Both the position numbers and the translations under genes were made by a program. 64,000 nucleotides of DNA. Source: Clostridium sp. OS1-26 (GTDB lineage: Bacteria > Bacillota > Clostridia > Clostridiales > Clostridiaceae). The first letter of the stretch is position 1. Each line of letters starts with the position of its first letter. Under the pieces are notes generated by a model, which was not told the origin of the DNA, ran no database searches, and saw nothing but the letters and a program-made list of their open reading frames with translations. The DNA is taken from the NCBI RefSeq assembly GCF_030915445.1, contig NZ_CP133264.1, positions 5,179,208 through 5,243,207 on the forward strand, in the 5' to 3' direction. Below, piece by piece: positions 54,411 through 64,000 of this stretch.

Positions 54411-55723
54411 ATGAATAAACCAGTATTATCAGATCATTTCAAAAAAGGATGCCATCAGACGTAAGACTTGGCCAGATGAGATTTGCAGAACGTAAAGAAA
54501 AACCAGCATTAATCAATGTCGCAATTGGAAACGTTTCACTTCCAACAAATCCTGCTATGCAGAAAAGAATGTTTGAATTAAATGCACCTGAAAGTCCATT
54601 TGCAAAGGGTGTCATAAGATATTCAGGTACTGCTGGTGTAGCTGAGGCTCAGGATGCTTTTAAAAACATTCTTAAGTGCGAAGGTTTTGATACTAGCAAA
54701 TTATTTGTTCAGGTAACTGATGGCGGATCCAGTGGTATGGAGCTATTATTACTTGGCGTTTGTGGTGATGCAGGCACTGGGGACAGACCTCTTATGATGA
54801 TTGACCCAGCCTATACAAATTATATTTCTTTTGCAGAAAGAATTGGACGTAAAACTGTTACAGTAAAACGTCATTTAAACGAAGATGGAAAGTTCAGTCT
54901 TCCAGAATTAGATAAAATTGAAGAAACTATTAAAGAGCACAATCCTGGAGCACTTCTTGTAATACCTTACGACAATCCTACAGGTCAGCTCTATGATTAT
55001 CCAGCTCTTAAAGAGCTTGCTAAACTATGCGTAAAATATAATATGTGGATGGTAAGCGACGAAGCTTATCGTGAATTGTATTATGATGAAAACACTGATC
55101 TAGTAAGCATCTGGGGATTAACTGACGCAGATGTACCTGGTATAGAAGGCAGAAGAATAAGCATCGAAACTGCATCAAAGGTATGGAATGCCTGTGGTTT
55201 AAGAATCGGGGCTGTAATCACTGATAATTCAGAGTACCATACTCAATCAGTAGCTGAATACACTGCAAATCTATGTGCTAATGTAATCGGTCAGTATATA
55301 TTCGGAGCACTAGCGCATGAAAGCAAGGAAAGCATTGCTGGATGGTGCAAAGGTCTTCGTGACTATTACAAAGGAATAATGTTTAAATTATATGATGGTA
55401 TGAAGAAACTAGAACCTAGTCTTATAGTTTCTAGCCCTGATGCATCTATATACTCAGTAATTGATGTTAGAAATGTTGTAAAATCAGGATTTGATTCAAT
55501 CGACTTTGTTTTATACTGCGCGCAAAAAGGTTCAGTAAATTACAATGGCATAGATACAACTCTTCTAGTAGCACCTTTAAAAGGTTTCTACGACATTAAG
55601 CCAGGTGAACCTAACCCAGGAAACACACAGTTCCGTATTGCTTTCATAGAATCTCCTGAAAATATGGAAAAAGTTCCTGAGTTATTTGTTAAGCTTTTAA
55701 GACAGTATGAAGCTCAACGCTAA
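54411..55723 (+). pseudogene. Class I aminotransferase, frameshifted near the start
   Basis: The natural start is ATGAATAAACCAGTATTATC at 54411, nine bases after GGGGAGGA. It gives MNKPVLSDHFKKGCHQT and then a stop. One A added to the six-A run would join this to MPSDVRLGQMRFAERKEKPAL and the rest of the gene. The body has NVAIGNVSLPTNPAM, IRYSGTAGVAEAQDAF, PYDNPTGQLYDYP, SDEAYRELYYD and the PLP Lys in IETASKVWNACGLRIG. Only the first dozen codons are out of frame, so if the frameshift is real, an internal start might still give protein. No usable binding site precedes the first internal ATG. Substrate unknown. Confidence 0.88.
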
Positions 55724-55738
55724 TATTTGCAATTAAAT

Positions 55739-55777
55739 ATCGAGTAGTAGAAAAATAATTGTTTTCTACTACTCGAT
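55739..55777. terminator. Convergent terminator between aminotransferase and pepP
   Basis: ATCGAGTAGTAGAAAA pairs perfectly with TTTTCTACTACTCGAT, between the ends of two converging genes, and can serve both. Confidence 0.85.
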
Positions 55778-55789
55778 TGATTTTATTTA

Positions 55790-57580
55790 TTAGATTTCTC
55801 TAGTATATTCTTTTAACCATTCTTTTTCTTCTTCATTTAAGTATGGTGAAATTTTATCATATACTACCTTATGATATTCATTTAACCACGCTTTTTCTTG
55901 TGCACTCATCATTTCAGGGTTTACTGCATCTAAATCTATAGGTATATAAGTAATTGTCTCAAAGTACATAAATTGACCATATTCATTTTTCTCGCCTTTG
56001 CATGCAAGAAGTTCATTTTCAATTCTAACTCCGTGAGAACCTGCAATATATATTCCTGGTTCATCAGTAAGCACCATGCCTTCTTCAATTGGGTGAACTT
56101 CATGTGCACGGTACTGCCATCTAAATCCTGTTGGTGCTTCGTGAATATTCATTAAATATCCAACACCGTGACCTGTTCCATGGTTGAAGTTTAAGTTATT
56201 ATCCCAGAATGGAGCACGTGCAAGTATGTCTAAATTCATACCATTACATCCATAAAGGAATCTTGCATGAGCAAGACGAAGATTACTTTGTACAGTCAAA
56301 GTAAAGTGATCCTTCATTGTTTGTGGTATTTCTCCAAATGCAATAGTTCTTGTTATGTCAGTAGAGCCTTCATAGAATCCAGCTCCTGTATCTGTTAAGA
56401 ATAAAGATCCCTCTTTAAGTTCTACATCAGTTTCAGGAGAAGAAGTATAGTGTACGATAGCGCCGTGCTCACCAAATGCGCATATTGGTTCAAAACTTTG
56501 ACGGATAAATCCTCCTTGCTCTGCACGTAATTCTTCTAATTTATTAGCTGCGCTCATTTCTGTAATTTTTTCTTTGCCTACGTTTTGCTTCAGCCAGTAT
56601 ATAAATTTTACGTGTGCTACTCCATCTTTAATTTGAGCTTTTTTAATATTTTCAATTTCAGTTGGGTTTTTCATAGCTTTAAATAAAACACATGGATTTT
56701 CTTTTTCTACTTTTTTAACATCTTTAGGGATGTTGTTATATAATGCATAATTCATTCTAACAGGGTCAACTAATAATGCATCTTTTGCAGTGAATTTTTT
56801 AGCTTCTTCATATACATCATTATATGGATGGAAAGCTGTTACACCATTTTTCATAAGATCTGCTTTTATTTCAACGCTTAGCTTATTTTCATTTATGAAA
56901 AGATGTACTTCATCCATCGTAACGATTACATAACTTAAAATCAGAGGGAAGAATTCAATATCGTCTCCACGGATGTTAAGAAGCCATGCTATATCATCTA
57001 AAGATGTAATTATATGCGCGTTTGCACCTGCAACTTCCATTGCTTCTCTAACACGTTTTAATTTTGAAGCTGTAGTTTCGCCAGTATATTTTACATCAAG
57101 GGCAAATGCTGGTTTTTCAGAAAGTGATGGGCGATCTTCCCATATATCATCAATTAAATCACAATCATATTTTATAGATCCATTTTTCTTTTGAACAATT
57201 TCTTCATAAACTTGTCCACTTCCCATAGCAACAACACGGCCATCAAATCCAAGTGTTCCTTTTTCAGGAAGAGTGCTTTCTATGTATTCTTCTATAGTTG
57301 GAACCTTTGGCTCACCCATTTTAAATAATTCAACAGTTGTTCCTTCTAGTTGTTTTCCAGCTTGAAGAAAATATCTTCCATCTGTCCAAAGCCCTGCACT
57401 ATCCATTGTAATAACAGCAGTTCCTGCAGAACCTGTAAAACCTGTTATGTACTTTCTAGCTTTAAAATGTTCACCTACATATTCACTCTGATGAAAATCA
57501 GCAGTAGGTACAATATACATATTAATATTTTTTTCTACCATCAAGGCTCTTAATTTTTTAAGTCTTTCAGATACTTTCAT
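55790..57580 (-). CDS. Aminopeptidase P family (Xaa-Pro aminopeptidase)
   Basis: An M24 metallopeptidase that removes a residue before proline. The 596-aa three-domain form (APP1-like) has two creatinase-like N-terminal domains (residues 1-300), with YIVPTADFHQSEYVGEHFKARKYITGFTGS at the start. The catalytic pita-bread domain has metal ligands in FLTDTGAGFYEGSTDITRTI, NHGTGHGVGYLMNIHE and LTDEPGIYIAGSHGVRIENELL. GGAG lies seven to eight bases before the ATG. It is a single gene that helps supply amino acids with PepF. Confidence 0.96.
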   Translation of the reverse strand: MKVSERLKKLRALMVEKNINMYIVPTADFHQSEYVGEHFKARKYITGFTGSAGTAVITMDSAGLWTDGRYFLQAGKQLEGTTVELFKMGEPKVPTIEEYIESTLPEKGTLGFDGRVVAMGSGQVYEEIVQKKNGSIKYDCDLIDDIWEDRPSLSEKPAFALDVKYTGETTASKLKRVREAMEVAGANAHIITSLDDIAWLLNIRGDDIEFFPLILSYVIVTMDEVHLFINENKLSVEIKADLMKNGVTAFHPYNDVYEEAKKFTAKDALLVDPVRMNYALYNNIPKDVKKVEKENPCVLFKAMKNPTEIENIKKAQIKDGVAHVKFIYWLKQNVGKEKITEMSAANKLEELRAEQGGFIRQSFEPICAFGEHGAIVHYTSSPETDVELKEGSLFLTDTGAGFYEGSTDITRTIAFGEIPQTMKDHFTLTVQSNLRLAHARFLYGCNGMNLDILARAPFWDNNLNFNHGTGHGVGYLMNIHEAPTGFRWQYRAHEVHPIEEGMVLTDEPGIYIAGSHGVRIENELLACKGEKNEYGQFMYFETITYIPIDLDAVNPEMMSAQEKAWLNEYHKVVYDKISPYLNEEEKEWLKEYTREI

Positions 57581-57664
57581 TATATTAATCTCCTTTCAAT
57601 ACTTATATGTTCTCATGAAAAGTATAACACAAAAATATGGTTTTGATGACACTCTATGCACTTT

Positions 57665-57957
57665 TTAAGACTTAATATTTTTAATTATATTTCTATAGGC
57701 ATTAATATATACCCTAGTATCCATGTCATAAGCTACACCATTAAAACCATCTTGAAAATATTTTTTTGCAGCTTCCTCACTTCCAGCATAAATTAGTGCA
57801 AATGTTCCAGACAACCTAATGGCTCACATTGCGGAATAATCATGGTACTTCTATTGCAAATTTCAAAATAATTATTTATATCTGCAGCAAACTCCTCAAA
57901 GCTAAATCCTCCTACACGAGTAGGTGTAAATCCGTACTTACTTACATATATAGTAGT
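57665..57957 (-). pseudogene. Remnant of an HpcH/HpaI aldolase gene
   Basis: One frame gives YGFTPTRVGGFSFEEFAADI and MIIPQCEPLGCLEH. A second gives GTFALIYAGSEEAAKKYFQDGF and a closing YINAYRNIIKNIKS. Both match the C-terminal part of HpcH/HpaI-family aldolases, where about 25-30 residues (the GIDGIFIGPxDLS metal-site region) should lie between them but are missing. The N-terminal half is also absent. This is an internally deleted, truncated remnant and not a simple frameshift. Confidence 0.75.
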
Positions 57958-57980
57958 TTAAAAGTTAGTCATTTTATTAT

Positions 57981-59309
57981 TTATACACCTATTAATTTAA
58001 AAACTTTATTTAATGCATCTTCTGGATACTCTACCTCAATATCTGGTTGTAATGCCCTTTCACTATCCTTGCTTTTATCTGGTCTAGTCCATTTTTTGTA
58101 TGAAATTTGAATTTCTAACTTAGAGTTATCCAGTTGAAAATTTAATACATCCCCAAATGAAGAAGGCATATTACTGCTTGGCTGTCCAACTATAGTACCT
58201 AAATTTCCATCCCTAACCAATGTAGCTAACCATTGAGCTGAACTAAAAGTTTCTTCATTTGTAATAACATATAAGTTTATATCTTTATTTTTCACAACCT
58301 CATTACTTCTATCATAAGCTATATACCCACTTTTTCTTAGATACCCATATCGTTCTTGTGCTAATGGAGAAAATCTTATTATAGATCCAAAATGTCCTGG
58401 CTTTATTTTAAGGGAGTCCAGTATCATATTGCAGGCCCGCGAGTCTCCTCCTGGATTATCCCTAACATCTATTATTACATTCTTTACATTATTATTAATA
58501 CCCTCTTTTAAGTCTGTTACAACCCTGTTTAAGTCTTCATTAACTTCGCAAATACCTAATTTTACATATACTGTTTTATCATTAATTTTTTTACTTGAAA
58601 TTTTGCTATTTATGCTTTCAGAACTATTCTCTTGGCCAAAGTCTACTTTGATATTTTCTTCTCCTGCTTCACTTCTCACAGTTACAAACATGTCCTTTGA
58701 ACAATCGACACCGGAATTAGTAAGCACCATCTTTCCCTTTGAATAAGTAGAATTATTACTAATTTCAGCTGCGTAATTTTCTGCTGGAAACAAATCTTTA
58801 ATTGCATCCATAACCTTATTTATTTCTACACCATTAATTTTTTTTACTATTTTATTTGTTGGTTTATTATTTTTATCAAGTAAAACTAAATTACCTTTTA
58901 AATATCTCCAATTAATATTTAAGTATTGATCCTCTTCAAACCAAACTCTAGTATGACCATCTTGTATTGCCGATAAATATCTACTAACAGAAAGTTGAAA
59001 CTCAGCTGTAGTCATATCCTTATCTGTCTCTTTTGAAAATCTCTCCATCGCTTTTTTATACTTTTCTGTTTTTCCTTCCAAAAAAATTGGATGTGTACTT
59101 TCCGTTGTATTTATCAGCTTTTCTACATCTTCTTTTACCTCTAATTTGGTCAATTTTTTATCTAACACTACATTCCCACTAGATCTATAGGATTTACTTT
59201 TATATGCAGTTATAGGACTTTTAGCATATACATAAATACATGTCCCTAATAACAAAACAACTATAACCCCCAATATTATTCCAAAAATTTTAAGTTTTTT
59301 TCTATTCAT
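57981..59309 (-). CDS. Membrane-anchored S41 family peptidase
   Basis: A C-terminal-processing-type serine peptidase. An N-terminal membrane helix (about residues 7-28) leads to an outside domain. The S41 core (about 240-420) has VIIDVRDNPGGDSRACNMIL, then YVITNEETFSSAQWLATLVRDGNLGTIVGQ with the catalytic Ser in TFSSAQ. I see no clear PDZ domain in the 60-230 region. The start is the ATG at 59309, six bases after AAGGAG; an ATG seven codons upstream lacks a site. A related group acts on peptides or cell-wall proteins; the substrate is unknown. Confidence 0.88.
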   Translation of the reverse strand: MNRKKLKIFGIILGVIVVLLLGTCIYVYAKSPITAYKSKSYRSSGNVVLDKKLTKLEVKEDVEKLINTTESTHPIFLEGKTEKYKKAMERFSKETDKDMTTAEFQLSVSRYLSAIQDGHTRVWFEEDQYLNINWRYLKGNLVLLDKNNKPTNKIVKKINGVEINKVMDAIKDLFPAENYAAEISNNSTYSKGKMVLTNSGVDCSKDMFVTVRSEAGEENIKVDFGQENSSESINSKISSKKINDKTVYVKLGICEVNEDLNRVVTDLKEGINNNVKNVIIDVRDNPGGDSRACNMILDSLKIKPGHFGSIIRFSPLAQERYGYLRKSGYIAYDRSNEVVKNKDINLYVITNEETFSSAQWLATLVRDGNLGTIVGQPSSNMPSSFGDVLNFQLDNSKLEIQISYKKWTRPDKSKDSERALQPDIEVEYPEDALNKVFKLIGV

Positions 59310-59559
59310 ACCTTTCTCCTTCTTTACCATTTCAATAGTAAACCGTATTACTCTACTGTAAATTATACTAAAATTTTGTGTTATACTCCTTATTTAGAAT
59401 TATATTTATATAAATACAAATTCTATAAATTAGATTTAATTCCTCCATACACAATTAAATTTACTGCTATTTAAATAAAAAAATTGAAATATATAGAAAC
59501 TTCATTATTTTGATAGTATACTAAAAGCATAAAATTCAATTGTTTTTGGGGGTATACTA

Positions 59560-60624
59560 ATGAAAAGAGTTGACGAAAGAGATGTAATGTTTTCTAGAGT
59601 AAATTATCAAAAAGATACTGATGTTTATGAAGATTATTATAATAGAAATCCTGATAAAAAAGCTATTGATGACAGCATAAGAACTAGACCTCGTCTCTGC
59701 GATGAAGACACTATGACTTATAGTTCATTAAACTCTCCTATGGCAAGTTGTGCCTTTGATTTCTTAGGTGATATAAGACACCTGTGTGAAGGTGATGTTA
59801 ATCCAATAAAAATTGAAGGTAATAAAAAAATCATAACTAAAAGAATAAAAGGCTTTGCTAAGCATTATGGAGCAAAATTAGTGGGAATCACAGAGCTTAA
59901 GGATTACCATTTTTACACTCATAGAGGTAGACACCCTGAGGTTTATGGGAAAGAAGTGAAATCGGATCATAAATATGGTATAGTTTTCGCAGTTGAAATG
60001 GATAAAGATATGATAAATAGAGGGCCTATGATTGCGGAGGTTATAGAAACCTCTAAGTGCTACGTAGATGCAGCTATAATAGGTATGGTTCTTAGCTATT
60101 ACATAAGAAGTTTAGGCTTTGATGCCAGAAATCATATGGATGCAAACTATTTACTTATGCCTGTTTTAGTAGCTAAAGATGCAGGACTTGGGGAAATAGG
60201 AAGAAACAGCATGCTTACACATAAAGAGCTTGGTTCTAGACTTAGGCTAGGAGTTGTTACTACCAATTTAGAACTTGAAGTAGACGAACCTGTATCCTTT
60301 GGTCTTGAAGACTTTTGTGAACTATGTAAAAACTGTGCATTAATCTGCCCTTCTCACTCTATATCAACTGAAACTAAAAAAGAATGTAATAGTAATTTCA
60401 ATTGGAAAACAGAACAAGAAACTTGTTACATTAAATGGACATACACCGGCACTGATTGTGGTATGTGTATATCAAGTTGTCCTTTTAGCCAAAACATAGA
60501 AGTTATAAAAGATATAGATACTTTTAAAGATAATCCTGAACTTATAGCAAATGTTATTGGTGAATTTAGAAAAAAGTATGGTAATAAGCCTTTTGTACCC
60601 GGTAATCCTGATTGGCTCCGTTAG
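59560..60624 (+). CDS. Reductive-dehalogenase-like iron-sulfur protein
   Basis: A 354-aa cytosolic protein with a cobalamin-binding-type domain and two [4Fe-4S] clusters. The middle part (about 85-235) has GFAKHYGAKLVGITEL, IRSLGFDARNHMDANYLLMPVLVAKDAGLGEIGRNSML, as in reductive dehalogenases and epoxyqueuosine reductase. The clusters are FCELCKNCALICPSHSI and the split CYIKW ... CGMCISSCPFS. It has no Tat signal and no membrane-anchor partner gene, so a respiratory dehalogenase is unlikely. QueG is also less likely, because the N-terminal part resembles RdhA. GGGGG lies nine bases before the ATG. Substrate unknown. Confidence 0.82.
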   Translation: MKRVDERDVMFSRVNYQKDTDVYEDYYNRNPDKKAIDDSIRTRPRLCDEDTMTYSSLNSPMASCAFDFLGDIRHLCEGDVNPIKIEGNKKIITKRIKGFAKHYGAKLVGITELKDYHFYTHRGRHPEVYGKEVKSDHKYGIVFAVEMDKDMINRGPMIAEVIETSKCYVDAAIIGMVLSYYIRSLGFDARNHMDANYLLMPVLVAKDAGLGEIGRNSMLTHKELGSRLRLGVVTTNLELEVDEPVSFGLEDFCELCKNCALICPSHSISTETKKECNSNFNWKTEQETCYIKWTYTGTDCGMCISSCPFSQNIEVIKDIDTFKDNPELIANVIGEFRKKYGNKPFVPGNPDWLR

Positions 60625-60646
60625 ATTTAACAAACCTGTGTAAAAT

Positions 60647-60679
60647 AAAAATGCTAGGTACAACTCCTAGCATTTTTTA
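60647..60679. terminator. Convergent terminator between the Rdh-like gene and the aminotransferase
   Basis: AAAAATGCTAGG pairs with CCTAGCATTTTTT, with T runs in both directions, between converging genes. Confidence 0.88.
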
Positions 60680-60680
60680 C

Positions 60681-62033
60681 CTACCAGCCCTTGGCTACCT
60701 TAAGCACTTCGTCTGAAATGTCCCCTCTTAAATATTCCACTATTGAAGCCTCAATAACATCAAGTGCTTTATCAATTTGCTCTTTAGTTATTACGAGTGG
60801 CGGTTGAACACGTAATACATTGTTTGCAAAAAAGGTGAGCAATACTCCCTTTTCCCAGCATCTATAACAAATTTTTGCCGCAGCTTCTTGTGCTCTTTCT
60901 TTTGTGTCTCTATCTTTAACTAAGTCAACACCTATATTCAATCCGACACCTCTAACGTCTCCAATTAGTGAATATCTATCCTTCATCTTATTAAAACGTT
61001 CTTTTGTATATTCACCTAAATTTTTAGAATGTTCTAAGAGTTTTTCTTCTTTTATTACATTAATTGTGGCAAGAGCAGCTTTGCAGCATATAGGGTTTGC
61101 CATAGTTGTAAAAGCATGTGCAGGCGGTCCTACCGCTTCCATAATCTCCGCTCTTGCAACAATTGCACTCATCGGCATTCCAGAAGCTATTGATTTTCCC
61201 ATAACTATTATATCCGGTTCAACTCCAAAGCTTTCTATTCCAAACCATTTTCCTGTTCTTCCAAAGCCCTGCTGTACCTCATCAACAGCAAATAAAATTC
61301 CATTTTTCTTGCACAAGTCATATAACTTTTTAATATACTTTTGTGGAGGCACAATAAGTCCTGCATCTCCTTGTATAGGCTCCATTATTACTGCAGCTAC
61401 TTCTTCTGGCGGCAAATAACTTTTAAATTTATCTTCAAAATCTTGAAGACATTCTAAGTTGCAGCTTTCTTCTTTTTTACCAAACTTACAGCGATAACAA
61501 TGAGGATAATTTATATGATAAATATCTGGAACTAGCGGTCCAATTTTTCTGCGCATATTTAGACTTATAGCAGAAAGTGAAATGGAGCCGTATGTGGAGC
61601 CATGATAAGCACCTATAAAGGAAATTATTTTACTTCTTCCTGTATAAGCTCTGGCTAATTTAATCATTCCATCATTGGAGTCAGATCCTGTAAGACCAAA
61701 TACTACTTTCTTTTTAAAGTTTCCCGGTGTAATTTCTGTTAGCTCTTTTGCCAATTTAACTAAAGGCTCATGATATGTGTAAACTGGTGTGTAGTGAATA
61801 ACTTCTTTTGCCTGCTCAACAATTGCATCTACAACTTTAGGATGTGAATGTCCCACATTGGTTGCTGCTGCACTAGATAGCATATCTATATATTCATTTC
61901 CATCGGCATCTTCAATTATCGCCCCTCGTCCACATTTTACAACCAGTGGGTAATAAGGTACTCTACAAGCAGCCCCAACTACTTCAGCATCTTGGGCAAC
62001 AATATTTTCACAACGTTTTACATTTATAGCCAT
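60681..62033 (-). CDS. Class III aminotransferase (4-aminobutyrate/ornithine type)
   Basis: A PLP aminotransferase acting on an omega- or alpha-amino group. Seen: the start PYYPLVVKCGRGAIIEDADGNEYIDMLSSAAATNVGHSHP, VVFGLTGSDSNDGMIKLARAYTGR, SFIGAYHGSTYGS, AVDEVQQGFGRTGKWF, and the PLP Lys in DIIVMGKSIASGMPMSA. A Cys-rich insert between about residues 190 and 215 (HCYRCKFGKKEESCNLEC) looks like a metal-binding knuckle seen in some clostridial GabT-like enzymes. The start is the ATG at 62033, after GGGGAGGGGAG; an ATG seven codons upstream is not favoured. Single gene. Substrate not fixed. Confidence 0.92.
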   Translation of the reverse strand: MAINVKRCENIVAQDAEVVGAACRVPYYPLVVKCGRGAIIEDADGNEYIDMLSSAAATNVGHSHPKVVDAIVEQAKEVIHYTPVYTYHEPLVKLAKELTEITPGNFKKKVVFGLTGSDSNDGMIKLARAYTGRSKIISFIGAYHGSTYGSISLSAISLNMRRKIGPLVPDIYHINYPHCYRCKFGKKEESCNLECLQDFEDKFKSYLPPEEVAAVIMEPIQGDAGLIVPPQKYIKKLYDLCKKNGILFAVDEVQQGFGRTGKWFGIESFGVEPDIIVMGKSIASGMPMSAIVARAEIMEAVGPPAHAFTTMANPICCKAALATINVIKEEKLLEHSKNLGEYTKERFNKMKDRYSLIGDVRGVGLNIGVDLVKDRDTKERAQEAAAKICYRCWEKGVLLTFFANNVLRVQPPLVITKEQIDKALDVIEASIVEYLRGDISDEVLKVAKGW

Positions 62034-62213
62034 TATGCTCCCCTCCCCAAACAAATAATTATTTATTAACTTTTTAAGTATTTATTAATTTCTTTCTTAT
62101 TAACTATTCTATTACACATTAAAAGCAATTTCAATCATTTTTTAATTATTTATTAAAAAATTAAGTTATACTTATTTAATTGTGTGTAAATGTAATAATT
62201 TATAAACCTGCAA

Positions 62214-62456
62214 ATGCTTATTTTCCCCGAAGACAGGCCTAAACTAAATAAAAAATCTTATGACCAAATTGACTATGTACCAGATTTCATTTTAAGCCAA
62301 TTGTCTAAGCATATAAATAATCTTCATAAAGAAATAATTCCTGTAGTATGGGTAATGTATAAAACGGGACTTCGTATATCTGATGCTTTAGGTTTGAAAT
62401 AAAATTGCTTGGTCAAGCTTAATAATAAGTTTTGGATAGTGTCTGATATGGATGGC
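62214..62456 (+). pseudogene. Remnant of a tyrosine recombinase (Tn554 TnpA-like)
   Basis: The frame has SYDQIDYVPDFILSQLSKHI, then PVVWVMYKTGLRISDALGLK with the first catalytic Arg (TGLRISD). A TAA stop replaces a codon that in relatives is Gln, and the frame goes on NCLVKLNNKFWIVSD. After that the match ends; the His-x-x-Arg and Tyr parts of the active site are missing, and so is the N-terminal half. No attachment repeats or partner transposition genes are visible. It marks an old mobile-element insertion. Confidence 0.75.
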
Positions 62457-62557
62457 GAGTTACAAGATAAAACAATGGGGAGATACCCGAAGATATACTT
62501 GATCTGCTTTGTAATCATAAATCATAAATTCTACAAAGGCGCTTATGGAACAGGCTA

Positions 62558-62701
62558 ATGAAGTTCGATAAAGAACTTGAATTAGATGAAGATGGAAATG
62601 TATATGAATATATTGAAAAAGATATTTTTGAACAGATAAGAAAAATGATTGAGAATAAATTCTTCATTTATGGGGGCAATGAGCATTGCCTCCATAAATG
62701 A
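62558..62701 (+). CDS. Possible small ORF, 47 aa
   Basis: The frame reads MKFDKELELDEDGNVYEYIEKDIFEQIRKMIE and ends NEHCLHK. Codon use and the charged helical content look protein-like, but there is no ribosome binding site before the ATG. It lies in the debris after the recombinase remnant, and may be the tail of a broken transposon gene. I do not recognise it. The stretch 62403-62557 and 62702-62780 show no other gene. Confidence 0.3.
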   Translation: MKFDKELELDEDGNVYEYIEKDIFEQIRKMIENKFFIYGGNEHCLHK

Positions 62702-62780
62702 AACCCACAAATATATAACGACCGTATTGGAGAAATTTATCTACTTCATCTTATATACATTTAATTTACATAAATTTATT

Positions 62781-64000
62781 TCATTTTATAAAAAAATACT
62801 ATATTAATAAAATCATTAGGATATTGGTCGTATAATTGCTGTAATAAATCTAAATTAGCATTCCCACTACTTGCAATAGTCCACATGGTATCATAAGCTT
62901 CAGATTGTTTTTCCATTAAAATAGTTCCAAGGTAAGTGTTATTAAGATACGCTCTTTTAAGTTTTTTTGAACTTTAGTCATATAGAAAGATTTATCATGA
63001 TTTTGATTAGCTTGTCCTTTAGCAAAATCAATTCTTTCATCTAGCCACTTTGTATGAGCAGCTTCAATCTCAGCTTTTCTTTCTTCTTCTTGTCTTTTTA
63101 TTTCTGCACTTATTTTTTCAGCTTCGGCAGCTATTTGCTGTTGTGTAACTAATTTTTGCTGATCTTTTAAGAATTTTTCATATTCCTCCATAGAATTAAA
63201 GCCTTTATCTTCTAAAAATTGACGTTCTGCAGCCTTTGCTGCTTCTACATCTTGATCTACCTTGTATTGAAGAGTTGAATTCTTTTGTTCTAAATTTGTA
63301 AGTTCAGCTTTTAATTCATCTAATTTTGTTTTAAATGTACTAAATTTTTCTTTGAAAATTTTATCACTGCCTTTATCTCCAGTCGTAACATCAATGTTAT
63401 ATCTTTCTAATGCATTATAAGCTTCTTTAGCAGAATTAGCAGTGATCTCTATTTTACTTACAATGGCTTTATTAGAAGTAAAACCATCGAAATAACCAGG
63501 TTTGGAAATGTTTTTATTTGCTGATTCCAATAAATCATATTGAGCTTTGCCTTTTTGTAGAGCTTTATATGCTGAATCTAAATCATCATAGCACTTCACA
63601 AAATTTTCTGTATATTCTTTCGTAAATTTGTACAGATCTGAGTTAGCCATATTTACTTCTGTAGAATTAAATCCGTTATTTTGTACTATAAAAGAATAAT
63701 TATAACAGTTTGAAAAATGTTCTGTAAAAGTTTTTATTGCATCATCCAATTGTGTAGTAGCTTTTTTAATTTCTCCTATTTCACCAGCTTTAACACATTT
63801 ATAAAAGCTGTACCATCCTAATTTTTCTGCTACAGTACTTAATTCAGTACAACTTTTCTCTAAATATAATTTGCTATTACCAGATTTTTCTCCAAGTGGA
63901 ATTGCAGATATTTCTCTATTCATTTCAGAAATCTGAGATTTTAATGCATCTACATCATCATCAATTGATTTGCTGTCATCTGCATCAACCATTGCTCTTA
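62781..64000 (-). pseudogene. Coiled-coil protein of unknown function, partial and frameshifted near its C-terminus
   Basis: The gene runs off the window: the first ATG (63992) has no binding site, and no stop lies before the edge. The visible part is mostly helix. A Lys/Glu-rich coiled coil of about 90 residues (LDELKAELTNLEQKN ... AEKISAEIKRQEEERKAEIEAAHTKW) follows a helical region with FSNCYNYSFIVQNNGFNS. Near 62970 the frame ends with KNLKERILITLTLELF at 62916. One more A in the seven-A run would give KKLKRAYLNNTYLGTILMEKQSEAYDTMW and run to a natural stop at 62781. I do not recognise the family; no membrane segment is visible. Confidence 0.65.

Noticed and set aside
59560..60624. Calling the iron-sulfur protein QueG
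   Set aside because: It shares the cluster layout, but the N-terminal region and spacing look closer to reductive dehalogenases; left as Rdh-like.

Overview
This window comes from a low-GC, spore-forming, anaerobic Firmicute, almost certainly a Clostridium in the broad sense. The evidence is AT-rich intergenic DNA, strong GGAGG-type ribosome binding sites, an alpha/beta small acid-soluble spore protein, a CwlD-type spore amidase, a clostridial-looking 16S rRNA gene, and amino-acid fermentation genes. I do not name a species.

Layout. 0-7 kb: small proteins of unknown function, a DUF3793 gene with a strong Fur box upstream, DegV, an SASP gene with a structured leader, and a chemoreceptor. 7-15 kb: an acetoin dehydrogenase operon (Lin0512-family gene, acoA, acoB, acoX, acoC and a frameshifted acoL) behind a clear sigma-54 promoter, next to its activator acoR. 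15-19 kb: pdxST (PLP synthesis), then a 16S rRNA gene with no 23S or 5S behind it, preceded by tRNA-fMet. 19-33 kb: many PLP enzymes (aminotransferase, group II decarboxylase, divergent MocR regulator, aspartate 4-decarboxylase with asparaginase and an Lrp regulator), plus cwlD, GGDEF and SDR genes. 33-47 kb: xth, htpG, a MORN protein, BlaI/M56 and PadR/membrane-protein pairs, HD-GYP, truA, and T-box-controlled asnA. 47-51 kb: a ferredoxin / FeoB-like / Cys-rich small protein cluster whose FeoB has lost its GTPase motifs, a second (broken) degV, and aat. 52-64 kb: peptidases (PepF, aminopeptidase P, S41), two aminotransferases, a reductive-dehalogenase-like protein, a transposon integrase remnant, and a coiled-coil protein running off the window edge.

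Themes. Many genes make or use PLP and turn over amino acids. Asparagine is both made (asnA, with an Asn-specific T-box) and broken down (asparaginase then aspartate 4-decarboxylase). Acetoin use is set up for sigma-54/AcoR induction. Six conserved genes carry a single-base frameshift (acoL, cwlD, xth, the second degV, the aminotransferase at 54.4 kb and the last gene). Four of the six look like one missing A in an A-run, which points first to homopolymer sequencing error. Three further genes are truly decayed: a VOC protein, an HpcH/HpaI aldolase and a tyrosine recombinase.

The most unusual non-coding material is a pair of structured elements (152-288 and 51853-52143) resembling the guide-RNA-like right end of tnpB transposons but with no tnpB beside them. 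One of these is itself interrupted by another intergenic repeat that also occurs near 21 kb and 37.8 kb. No CRISPR array was seen.
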